In this document: positions 1-6,203 of the stretch, piece by piece
Position numbering within the stretch: position 1 is the first letter of the stretch
Layout: each line of letters opens with the position of its first letter
Assembly: GCA_017961965.1 (NCBI GenBank)
Contig: JAGCWG010000337.1
Location: forward strand, 1 to 9,439
Length of the DNA: 9,439 nt
Source: Bacteroidaceae bacterium
Lineage (GTDB): Bacteria; Bacteroidota; Bacteroidia; Bacteroidales; Bacteroidaceae
Reading direction: 5' to 3'
The notes under the pieces: model-generated
What the model was told of the DNA's origin: nothing
The model's database searches: none
What the model saw: the letters and a program-made list of their open reading frames with translations, nothing else
Position numbers and translations under genes: made by a program

Positions 1-150
1 ATATTAAAAAAACAGTCAAGAAACAGAACAAAAACAAGAAAAAACATGTTTTTTTTGATTTTATTTGGTTTTTACCATGTTTTTTTAACTGGCCGCACTG
101 CGGCAAAAAACAACATACAGTTTCAACCGTACAGGTCGAAAAAGTTTATC
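1..150. other. AT-rich intergenic region downstream of the DUF4837 gene
   Basis: This stretch follows the stop of the minus-strand lipoprotein gene. It holds long A and T runs, a perfect 16-base palindrome centred on CATG at 39-54, and a short GC hairpin at 92-104 (GCCGC, loop ACT, GCGGC). The hairpin is flanked by a T run on its left and an A run on its right, so on either strand it is followed by A-rich sequence rather than a U tract. It may help end transcription of the lipoprotein gene, but it is not a textbook intrinsic terminator. I see no convincing gene here: a 76-codon reading frame starting at 46 on the plus strand runs into the antisense of the lipoprotein gene and looks spurious. 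Confidence 0.5.
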
Positions 151-1152
151 TTACTTCAACCTAACCGTCTGCATAGCAGCTTCGAGTTCACGGATGAGGG
201 CACGCTTCTTTTCCTCTGGTGCCCAGATGAAGCCTTCGGCTACGACAACACGGTTGTTTGGTTCGTCAATATATGAGTATGAGACAAATGGACCGCCGAA
301 TGGGGCTTTGTTATATACCCATAGTCCACGAACCTGATATACAAACTTGCCGTTGATGGTGGTCTTTGAATCAACAATGGTACGTGCATCCGTACACATA
401 TAGTTCTCTTCCGTATCACCATATACCCATGCCTTCATGGCTGAGTCGCGCTTCTGGATAAACACCTCCTTGTTGAAGTCTTCCTTTGACGTAAAAGGAT
501 AGGTGTACATACAGATGTTCATCACCTGGAATCGTTTGCTTGACACGGCACGGAAGAAATTGTTCTTCTCAAACACGGCATCCACATCCACAGGGGCATA
601 CATCGTGACACCAAACATCTTGTCGGCTACCTTCATAACAGCTGCACTATGGTTCTTCTCAAGAAGGGTGCGCTCACGTTTCAGCTCATGCTGAACGAAG
701 AGATTGAGGATGCTGTCTTTCCTTGTGTCGAGATACACCATCATCTTGTTACTCGTAGGAGCCTTGACCGTAACAATAATCTGTGGCTGAGCATTAACAT
801 CGTACTGCACATCAATAGATGCTTCCTTATATTCCTCGTTAATGTCGGCGATGAAGATATTGCCATACATAATGTACTTACCCTTATAGTCACGAGGTTC
901 GAGTGTCGTGACACGGAAGTTAGGTTCGAGTTGAGGAATACCCTCAATAGGGCAATCCACAATCTTACGGAACTCAAGACCGTCACCCTGACTCAGCCAT
1001 GTCTTGTGAGCCACGAGCAACAACTCATAAGGGCCACTGAGCACCTTGGCTGTTGCCTTTCCTTTCTTCTCAGTACCACCTCCGTCACATGACGTGAGAA
1101 TGCATGATGATGCCACAAGCATCATTGTAATGATAAAAACAATACGCTTCAT
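151..1152 (-). CDS. DUF4837 family lipoprotein
   Basis: The product is 333 residues and resembles the DUF4837 family of Bacteroidetes envelope lipoproteins, whose biochemical role is not established. Residues 1-21 form a signal peptide: a K/R start, a hydrophobic core, then LTSC, with Cys22 the likely lipidation site. A second possible lipobox (ASSC) ends at Cys17. A short Gly/Lys-rich linker follows, then a mature domain with no membrane segments. The conserved-looking C-terminal block is RGLW at 275-278 and GGPFVSY at 286-292, typical of the family in my recollection. The ATG at 1150-1152 is chosen because it places the signal peptide exactly at the N-terminus. The gene lies 192 bases downstream of the GH105 gene, with a promoter-like box in between, so it may be transcribed on its own. 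Family call fairly confident; function unknown. Confidence 0.8.
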   Translation of the reverse strand: MKRIVFIITMMLVASSCILTSCDGGGTEKKGKATAKVLSGPYELLLVAHKTWLSQGDGLEFRKIVDCPIEGIPQLEPNFRVTTLEPRDYKGKYIMYGNIFIADINEEYKEASIDVQYDVNAQPQIIVTVKAPTSNKMMVYLDTRKDSILNLFVQHELKRERTLLEKNHSAAVMKVADKMFGVTMYAPVDVDAVFEKNNFFRAVSSKRFQVMNICMYTYPFTSKEDFNKEVFIQKRDSAMKAWVYGDTEENYMCTDARTIVDSKTTINGKFVYQVRGLWVYNKAPFGGPFVSYSYIDEPNNRVVVAEGFIWAPEEKKRALIRELEAAMQTVRLK

Positions 1153-1181
1153 TTTACAACTTCAATTATGTTTTTTCGCTC

Positions 1182-1189
1182 CAAAGTAA
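1182..1189 (-). promoter_or_regulatory. Possible -7 box of the DUF4837 gene
   Basis: On the minus strand this reads TTACTTTG, one base off the Bacteroidetes -7 consensus TAnnTTTG. It would start transcription about 25 bases before the ATG at 1152. I do not see a well-spaced TTTG -33 partner, so the call rests on one motif and its position. Confidence 0.35.
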
Positions 1190-1223
1190 CGATATTATCT
1201 GCAATTTATACACTATGGTAACT

Positions 1224-1310
1224 ACTCCCCTCCATTCAGGCGAATGAGGGCGTAGAAGAGAGACTAAATGTCTCTCTGTCCAGAAATGAGGGGAGAGCAG
1301 TGCCCTGCTC
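1224..1310. repeat. Intergenic nested inverted-repeat element (copy A)
   Basis: The gap between the GH105 stop and the DUF4837 start is rich in dyad symmetry. An outer pair, CTCCCCTC at 1224-1231 and GAGGGGAG at 1288-1295, matches 8 of 8. Inside it is a perfect 8-base stem (AGAGAGAC at 1257-1264, GTCTCTCT at 1270-1277) with a 5-base loop. A further stem, GAGCAG and CTGCTC, spans 1295-1310. Read on the minus strand, 1271-1293 aligns at 19 of 23 positions with 4532-4554 in the murF leader, which suggests members of one dispersed palindromic family. Placed just downstream of the GH105 stop on the minus strand, it could also act as a transcript end or RNA-stabilising structure. Confidence 0.55.
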
Positions 1311-1344
1311 GACGGAGGTCAAAGGGCGGGGGTGAGTCCGGTCC

Positions 1345-2514
1345 TTATTTCATCTTCACAATCTCCGTTCCTGCAAGCAGTAAGCATCCGAGACCGTAGT
1401 CGTCGAAGTCTGGGCACTTATCGTATGTAACAGGCTGTGAGTCGCTTGGCTGCTTACCCGTTCCCTGTACATAGCCGAGGAAACCATCTGCATGGAGACA
1501 ATCCCTTACCATGGCATTCCATGTATCGACGATGATAGGCTTATACTTCTTGGCAGGAAGCATACCATGATTCACGCCCCATGCCATACCGTATATAAAG
1601 AGAGCTGTTCCACTCAACTCCTTACCGCCATAGTTGCTCTCGTCATGAAGACTCACGTTCCAGAACTTATCAGCACGCTGACACTTCACAAGTGCCTTAG
1701 TCATCATGAGATAGTCACGCTTGTAATCCTTGAAGTGAGGGTCGGAAGGAAGGGCATCCATTGCACGTACAAGGGCAGCATACACCCAACCGTTGCCACG
1801 GCTCCAATAGCAGTTGCTGCCATTAGGTTCCTTATAAGGAGGAACGAAATCCTTGTCACGCCACCATAGACCTTCCTTGCGATTGAAGAGTCCTCCAGCA
1901 ATACTGTCGCGTGATGTACGATACATCTGCCATCCCTGTTCAGCATATCTCAGATAGTCCTTGTCACCACGTAGTTCCATTACACGACTGAGCTTAGAGA
2001 GGGCAGGAAGTCCCATCTGTATGGCATCAATCCATGTCCAGTCGCCAAAGGAACCGGTGGAAGAGCCATTGCCCTGTGTCTGTGGAACGTTACGGCAGGC
2101 AATAAGATGATCGAAGCACTCCACCGTAGGAGCTATATGTCCCATGTCTATGTACGTCTGCGAACAGCAATAGTCGTCAGCATCACGTGTTGTAACTCCA
2201 TTACGGGGAATCCACTTATGTGCATTTCCCCAGTCGGAAATATAGTTATAGTAAACGTCATATTTCTCTCCACCTATCTGACGCTCAAGCTCCGTGAGAG
2301 CCATGAGTCCCTCAAAATAGACTCCACGTGTCCACAGGTTGCTTGGACGTTGTTTCTTTACAAATGTAGGTGCACCAGCATCAGGATACTTGCGTATGAA
2401 GTAGTCATTTGCAAGTTCCATGGCCTTCACCACATCCATCTTGGTTGTCTGTGCCATACATCCTACGGCTGTAGCACAGATAGCAATAATAGTATTTACG
2501 ATTCTTTTGTTCAT
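1345..2514 (-). CDS. Secreted unsaturated glucuronyl/rhamnogalacturonyl hydrolase (GH105/GH88-type)
   Basis: The 389-residue product matches the all-alpha (alpha/alpha)6-barrel hydrolases of GH105 and the related GH88. These remove the terminal 4,5-unsaturated uronic acid that polysaccharide lyases leave on pectin or glycosaminoglycan fragments, by hydrating the double bond. Residues 1-21 look like a signal peptide ending at CMA, so it probably acts in the periplasm. Visible family blocks are WTRGVYFEGLMAL (61-73), WTWIDAIQMGLPALSKL (159-175), WSRGNGW (237-243), ELSGTALF (299-306) and DDYGLGCLLLAGTE (371-384). Asp163 in the WIDAIQM block is my inferred counterpart of the catalytic Asp of B. 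subtilis YteR. Length is near the family norm. No SusC/SusD, lyase or sensor gene lies nearby, so the substrate cannot be read from context; GH105 versus GH88 is undecided. Confidence 0.82.
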   Translation of the reverse strand: MNKRIVNTIIAICATAVGCMAQTTKMDVVKAMELANDYFIRKYPDAGAPTFVKKQRPSNLWTRGVYFEGLMALTELERQIGGEKYDVYYNYISDWGNAHKWIPRNGVTTRDADDYCCSQTYIDMGHIAPTVECFDHLIACRNVPQTQGNGSSTGSFGDWTWIDAIQMGLPALSKLSRVMELRGDKDYLRYAEQGWQMYRTSRDSIAGGLFNRKEGLWWRDKDFVPPYKEPNGSNCYWSRGNGWVYAALVRAMDALPSDPHFKDYKRDYLMMTKALVKCQRADKFWNVSLHDESNYGGKELSGTALFIYGMAWGVNHGMLPAKKYKPIIVDTWNAMVRDCLHADGFLGYVQGTGKQPSDSQPVTYDKCPDFDDYGLGCLLLAGTEIVKMK

Positions 2515-2616
2515 AGCTGAATTTCCCCCATTCGCATTTACTGGGAAAATAATTTTTTCAAGTTAGTATATTGTTTCGTTAGTTGTTTATATCTCAATAT
2601 GGTTTCTATAGCCCCT

Positions 2617-2676
2617 AATTATCAATTGTAAATTGTCAATTATCAATTATCAATTATCAATTGTCAATTATAAATT
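2617..2676. repeat. 7-base AATTRTM tandem repeat array
   Basis: Eight consecutive 7-base units run from 2617 to 2672 (AATTATC, AATTGTA, AATTGTC, AATTATC three times, AATTGTC, AATTATA), followed by a partial AATT. Every unit begins AATT, so each half-site can pair with the next. It lies between the cdaA stop and the start of the GH105 gene, close to the cdaA end. Such AT-rich arrays are common between genes in Bacteroidales. It could be a slippage-prone microsatellite or a spacer behind cdaA. Confidence 0.85.
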
Positions 2677-2682
2677 CCCCCT

Positions 2683-3456
2683 CTATATCGCCAATGCTGT
2701 TATCAGATAATTCTCAAGGTCATTGGTTGCCAAGCGAAGCTTGAACTCACCACCTCGCGCCACGGAAATACCTCCCGTCTCCTCACTCACGATGATGGCT
2801 ATGGCATCACTCTGCTGTGTTATTCCGAGGGCGGCACGGTGACGGAGACCCAGTTCCTTTGGAATATTGAGGCTATGACTGACAGGAAGGATACATCCAG
2901 CAGCCACGATACGGTCATGACTTATAATCATAGCTCCGTCATGTAGAGGACTGTTCTTGAAGAATATGTTCTTGATAAGTTCCGTATTGACGTTGGCATC
3001 AATTATCTCACCCGATTTTATGATGTCGTTAAGCACCATCTCTCGCTCAATAATAATCAACGCACCCTGCATGTTCTTGCTCATATAGTCGCAAGCCATG
3101 ACTATCGGGAGAATCTTCTTTTCCTCACTCTCCTCCTCACCTGTGGCATGCTTGATGAAGAAACGCGTCAGCACAGACAGTCGCCGCTGTGAACCAAGAG
3201 TAAGGAAGAATCGACGTATCTCCTCCTGAAAGAGGATGATAAGGGCAAGGACTCCAACACTCACCAACTTGTCGAAGATAGAGCCGAGCAGCTTCATCTG
3301 CAACACCTGCGACACGGCTATCCATGTGATGACAAACACAAGAATGCCATAGAAGATGTTAAGCGAACCACTCGCCTTCATCAGCCTGTATATGTAGAAC
3401 AGCAACGTGGCTACACAGAAAATGTCAATTGCGTCCTTTATTCCAAATTCAAACAT
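2683..3456 (-). CDS. cdaA: Diadenylate cyclase CdaA (c-di-AMP synthase)
   Basis: This enzyme condenses two ATP into the second messenger c-di-AMP, which in other bacteria controls potassium and osmolyte balance and cell-wall integrity. Counting from the ATG at 3454-3456 (257 residues), the N-terminus has three membrane segments at about 8-25, 37-54 and 65-78, and the cytoplasmic DisA_N (DAC) domain fills the rest. The DAC signature motifs are intact: DGA at 173-175, RHRAA at 205-209 and SEETG at 224-228, so the protein should be active. A GTG two codons earlier (3460-3462) is a possible alternative start; I prefer the ATG because the product then begins MFEFGIKD, as in Bacteroidetes relatives. 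It follows folP by 125 bases, a pairing I recall as common in Bacteroidetes. No cdaR/YbbR regulator gene follows, unlike in Firmicutes. Confidence 0.93.
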   Translation of the reverse strand: MFEFGIKDAIDIFCVATLLFYIYRLMKASGSLNIFYGILVFVITWIAVSQVLQMKLLGSIFDKLVSVGVLALIILFQEEIRRFFLTLGSQRRLSVLTRFFIKHATGEEESEEKKILPIVMACDYMSKNMQGALIIIEREMVLNDIIKSGEIIDANVNTELIKNIFFKNSPLHDGAMIISHDRIVAAGCILPVSHSLNIPKELGLRHRAALGITQQSDAIAIIVSEETGGISVARGGEFKLRLATNDLENYLITALAI

Positions 3457-3517
3457 CGTCACTTTGCGAAGTTAAAAATTAAATATTAAAAGTTAAAAGT
3501 GGAGTACGTGAGCTTTT

Positions 3518-3557
3518 AAGTTCGTAAGTTCGTAAGTTTGTGAGTTCGTAAGTTCCT
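3518..3557. repeat. 8-base AAGTTCGT tandem repeat, five units
   Basis: Five adjacent 8-base units occur: AAGTTCGT, AAGTTCGT, AAGTTTGT, GAGTTCGT and AAGTTCCT. They fill part of the gap between the folP stop and the cdaA start, so if the two genes are co-transcribed the repeats lie in the mRNA between them. Just to the left, at 3470-3500, is an AT-rich stretch with two AGTTAAAA copies. Copy number may vary between strains. Confidence 0.85.
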
Positions 3558-3581
3558 GCTGAGCTTGCCAACAAATATGCA

Positions 3582-4433
3582 TCATGAATTCTGCATTAAG
3601 AACTTAATCATCCTTGCCACCTCCTTCGCCTCCTTCACATCATGAACACGAAGGATGCTTGCACCCTTGAGAATAGATATGGTATTAAGTACGGTCGTTC
3701 CATTCAAAGCCTCCAAAGGACTTGTGCCGAGCAACTTGTATATCATGCTCTTTCGAGATATTCCGCTAAGTATAGGAAGTTCGAACACTTTCAGTTCCTC
3801 CATGTGGTTCATCAACTCATAGTTGTGTTCCAATGTCTTTGCAAATCCAAAACCAGGGTCAAGTATTATGTCCTTCTGACCGAGGTCACGCAGACGCTGT
3901 ATCTTGTCGGCAAAGTAGAGAAGCACCTCCTTCACAAGGTCATCATACTGAGGATTGTTCTGCATGTTCTGAGGATTGCCTTTCATGTGCATAAGGATAT
4001 AAGGAACACCAAGCTTTGCAACAGTATTGAACATATCCTTGTCAAGTTCGCCACCACTTATGTCATTTATGATATCCACTCCAAGTTCCTCCACGCACAT
4101 CCTTGCCACATCTGCACGGAAGGTATCAACGCTTACAGGAATGTCGGGAGCAATCTCACGCACAATCTTCATACCCTTACGCAGGCGAGCCATCTCTTCC
4201 TCGGGTGACACATCATCTGCACCAGGACGTGATGAGTATGCGCCTATGTCAATCATCTGACCACCTTCGCCTACTATCTGCTCCACCCTTTCCCTTATCT
4301 CTACATCCGTCTGCTTACGACTTCCGCTGAAGAAAGAGTCTGGAGTGACGTTGAGTATTCCCATTATCTGAGGTTCACTCAAATCAAGAAGCTTGCCCCT
4401 CACATTCAATGTATATGGTATCAATCCTTTCAT
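3582..4433 (-). CDS. folP: Dihydropteroate synthase
   Basis: FolP joins p-aminobenzoate to the pterin pyrophosphate to make dihydropteroate in folate synthesis and is the target of sulfonamides. Counting from the ATG at 4431-4433 (283 residues, usual length), the TIM-barrel signatures are present: ILNVTPDSFF (26-35), GAYSSRPGAD (64-73), SVDTFR (101-106), DISGG (124-128), DPGFGF (192-197), SRKS (226-229) and RVHDV (262-266). The pABA-loop motif reads SSRPGA where many other phyla have STRPGA. The frame is open up to a TTG at 4452-4454, with another ATG at 4443-4445. A promoter box overlaps the TTG, which makes that start very unlikely; the ATG at 4445 would be almost leaderless, so I favour 4433. 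It is probably co-transcribed with cdaA downstream and is divergent from murF. Confidence 0.95.
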   Translation of the reverse strand: MKGLIPYTLNVRGKLLDLSEPQIMGILNVTPDSFFSGSRKQTDVEIRERVEQIVGEGGQMIDIGAYSSRPGADDVSPEEEMARLRKGMKIVREIAPDIPVSVDTFRADVARMCVEELGVDIINDISGGELDKDMFNTVAKLGVPYILMHMKGNPQNMQNNPQYDDLVKEVLLYFADKIQRLRDLGQKDIILDPGFGFAKTLEHNYELMNHMEELKVFELPILSGISRKSMIYKLLGTSPLEALNGTTVLNTISILKGASILRVHDVKEAKEVARMIKFLMQNS

Positions 4434-4451
4434 TTTTCCAATCATTTTATG

Positions 4452-4484
4452 CAAAGATACAAATTGTTTTGTTTCAATGACAAA
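4452..4484 (-). promoter_or_regulatory. Probable folP promoter (Bacteroidetes type)
   Basis: On the minus strand TATCTTTG (4452-4459) matches the -7 consensus TAnnTTTG exactly, and a TTTG (4481-4484) lies 21 bases upstream as a -33 element. Transcription would start near 4447, giving a leader of only about 2 bases for the ATG at 4445 or about 14 for the ATG at 4433. This argues against translation starting at the in-frame TTG that overlaps the box. Confidence 0.65.
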
Positions 4485-4499
4485 TTCTTTGTACTTTTG
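4468..4499 (+). promoter_or_regulatory. Probable murF promoter (Bacteroidetes type)
   Basis: TACTTTTG at 4492-4499 fits TAnnTTTG exactly, and TTTG at 4468-4471 lies 20 bases upstream as a -33 element. The start point would be near 4504, leaving a leader of about 130 bases before the murF ATG. It physically overlaps the folP promoter on the opposite strand, so the two polymerases probably compete for the same roughly 50 bases. Confidence 0.6.
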
Positions 4500-4518
4500 T
4501 GCGTGAAATTTATCAAAT

Positions 4519-4615
4519 GACCTTTCCCCACCCCCTCCTTGCAGGACAGAGATAAGTTACAAAGTAAACATCTTGTTATTCATGATTCAAAAAAGAAAGG
4601 GGACGGGGGAAGGTC
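4519..4615 (+). repeat. C/G-rich inverted repeat in the murF leader (copy B)
   Basis: A C-rich arm at 4519-4538 and a G-rich arm at 4596-4615 are complementary over 20 bases, apart from a two-base internal mismatch, a G-U wobble and a frayed inner end. They enclose an AT-rich loop of 57 bases. If transcription starts near 4504, the mRNA leader would form this long hairpin about 18 bases upstream of the murF ATG. The inner flank at 4532-4554 aligns at 19 of 23 positions with the minus strand of 1271-1293. This is either a member of a dispersed palindromic element or a leader structure that affects murF expression; the sequence cannot decide. Confidence 0.5.
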
Positions 4616-4633
4616 CTAACTCATAATACAAAT

Positions 4634-5977
4634 ATGTCAATCGAAGAATTATATCAGATTTTCTGTGAACACCCGGAAATCACGACAGATAGCCGTAATG
4701 TACCCGAAGGCTCACTCTTCTTTGCACTGAAGGGAGAATCATTTGACGGCAACCAATATGCCATTTCATCACTTGAGCAGGGCGCATCTTTTGCAGTCAT
4801 CGACGACAAGGACATCTATGAGTCAGCCACAGGCGACATCAAGGACAGACTCATCCTTGCCCCTGATGTGCTCACAACGCTTCAGCACCTTGCCAACCAC
4901 CACCGTTGCCAGCTCGGCACAACCATCATCGGAGTGACAGGTACAAATGGCAAGACGACGACAAAGGAACTCATAGCTACGGTTCTCCAGAAGAAATATA
5001 ACGTACTCTATACTCAGGGCAACTTCAACAACCACATCGGAGTGCCAAAGACACTTCTCCGTCTCACCAAGGAACATCAGATTGCAGTCATCGAGATGGG
5101 TGCCAACCACCCAGGCGAGATAAAGACACTCGTTAATATCGTGCAACCTGACTACGGAATAATTACAAACGTGGGCAAGGCTCACCTCCTCGGCTTCGGC
5201 TCATTCGAGGGAGTCATCAAGACAAAGGGCGAGCTATATGACTACCTACGTGAGGACCGCGGTACCGTGTTCATCAACAACGACAACGAATATCTCAAGA
5301 ACATAAGCCACGACCTCCGTCTCATACGCTACGGACAGAAGGCAGACGACAAGCTTCTCGTCAAGGGCGAGCTTATTGAATGTAACCCATTCCTCAAGTT
5401 CAACTGGAACACCAATCCATCAGCCTTCTCACCTATGGAGGTACAGACAAAGCTTATTGGTTCATACAACCTTGACAACGCACTTGCAGCAGCCTGTATC
5501 GGAACATTATTTGCCGTCTCTGCCGAAGATATCTCTGAAGCCCTCAGCGAAAATACTCCGTCAAACAACCGCTCACAGATGCAGAAGACTGCTGACAACA
5601 GCCTTGTCATAGATGCGTACAACGCCAACCCGACAAGCATGGCAGCAGCACTCGACAACTTCCGTCTCATGAAGACAGACCACAAGATGTGCATCCTCGG
5701 CGACATGAAGGAACTGGGTGACGCATCAGCCGAAGAGCATACAAAGGTAGTCGAGACACTCTCAAAGTCGGACTTCGAGCGTATATGGCTCGTAGGCGAA
5801 GAGTTCCGCAAGGCAGCTGAGGCTAATCCTTCACTTCTTGCCAACACTTCACTCTCGCTCTTCCCTACCGTGGAAGAAGTAAAGGCAGAGATTGTAGCCA
5901 ACAAGCCAAAGGGCTACACAATCCTCATCAAAGGCTCAAACAGTACCAAGCTCATCCAGACAGTCGAACTGTTGTAA
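4634..5977 (+). CDS. murF: UDP-MurNAc-tripeptide--D-Ala-D-Ala ligase
   Basis: MurF uses ATP to add D-Ala-D-Ala to UDP-MurNAc-tripeptide, the last cytoplasmic step of the peptidoglycan pentapeptide precursor. The 447-residue product has the full three-domain Mur ligase layout: an N-terminal substrate domain with TTDSR (17-21) and GSLFFALKGESFDG (26-39); a central ATPase with the P-loop GTNGKTTT (103-110), NNHIG (132-136), EMGA (154-157) and GSYNLDNALAA (276-286); and a C-terminal domain with NNRSQ (311-315), DAYNANPTSM (327-336), LGDMKELG (355-362) and KGSNS (433-437). Length is normal. The first ATG, 4634, gives the expected short N-terminus. The gene stands alone here, away from the usual division and cell-wall cluster, divergent from folP and followed by a strong terminator, so it is probably monocistronic. 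Confidence 0.97.
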   Translation: MSIEELYQIFCEHPEITTDSRNVPEGSLFFALKGESFDGNQYAISSLEQGASFAVIDDKDIYESATGDIKDRLILAPDVLTTLQHLANHHRCQLGTTIIGVTGTNGKTTTKELIATVLQKKYNVLYTQGNFNNHIGVPKTLLRLTKEHQIAVIEMGANHPGEIKTLVNIVQPDYGIITNVGKAHLLGFGSFEGVIKTKGELYDYLREDRGTVFINNDNEYLKNISHDLRLIRYGQKADDKLLVKGELIECNPFLKFNWNTNPSAFSPMEVQTKLIGSYNLDNALAAACIGTLFAVSAEDISEALSENTPSNNRSQMQKTADNSLVIDAYNANPTSMAAALDNFRLMKTDHKMCILGDMKELGDASAEEHTKVVETLSKSDFERIWLVGEEFRKAAEANPSLLANTSLSLFPTVEEVKAEIVANKPKGYTILIKGSNSTKLIQTVELL

Positions 5978-5981
5978 ACAC

Positions 5982-6020
5982 AAAGAAACGAATAGGTTAT
6001 CGATTCCTATTCGTTTCTTT
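5982..6020 (+). terminator. Symmetric terminator after murF
   Basis: A perfect 15-base inverted repeat, AAAGAAACGAATAGG (5982-5996) and its complement (6006-6020), encloses a 9-base loop. It starts five bases after the murF stop. The right arm ends in TTTCTTT followed by CATTTT, and the left arm begins with A residues, so the structure gives a U-rich tail on either strand. It can therefore stop murF transcription and also transcription arriving on the minus strand from the surface-gene cluster. Confidence 0.85.
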
Positions 6021-6033
6021 CATTTTCGATGGA

Positions 6034-6165
6034 TTAGAATTCATCATTAGGCTCAGGTGTGTTGCCACCACCAGTATTACCGCCTTGGTTGCCACCGCCA
6101 GAGTTGTCTGTACGCAGAACCTTGGCACGCTCAGTAACGCCATTCCTCTGAACGCTAACCGACAC
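6034..6165 (-). pseudogene. C-terminal fragment of a Gly-rich-tailed protein (possibly HU-family DNA-binding)
   Basis: On the minus strand an open frame ends at the TAA of 6034-6036 and reads VSVSVQRNGVTERAKVLRTD, then a Gly/Asn-rich run (SGGGNQGGNTGGGN) and TPEPNDEF. An in-frame TAG at 6166-6168 cuts it off; the only start would be the GTG at 6163-6165 directly after it, giving 43 residues. In Bacteroidales, larger proteins such as HU-like DNA-binding proteins often end in this kind of Gly-rich acidic tail, and the VQRNG...RAKVLRTDN part looks like the last strands of a folded domain. I therefore read it as the surviving 3' end of a decayed or deleted gene. The parent family is a guess, and a real tiny gene cannot be excluded. 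Confidence 0.5.
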
Positions 6166-6203
6166 CTAAAGCCTCACACTCATTGTTCTAAGAAAACTTT
6201 ACA

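Noticed and set aside
92..104. Classic intrinsic terminator for the DUF4837 gene
   Set aside because: The stem is only five bases and is followed by A-rich rather than U-rich sequence on the relevant strand.
46..276. A 76-codon plus-strand reading frame at the left edge
   Set aside because: Half of it is antisense to the DUF4837 gene and the rest is low-complexity A/T sequence; the product has no recognisable feature.
649..1092. A 147-codon plus-strand frame opposite the DUF4837 gene
   Set aside because: The opposite strand encodes a complete lipoprotein with signal peptide and family motifs, so this is a shadow.
2617..2676. CRISPR array
   Set aside because: Units are 7 bases and directly abutting, with no spacers and no cas genes in the window.
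3642..4208. A 188-codon plus-strand frame inside folP
   Set aside because: It lies entirely antisense to a gene with every dihydropteroate synthase motif, and its translation resembles no family I know.
5329..5904. A 191-codon minus-strand frame inside murF
   Set aside because: It is antisense to the conserved C-terminal half of murF; its Ser/Ala-rich translation is what the complement of this codon usage gives.
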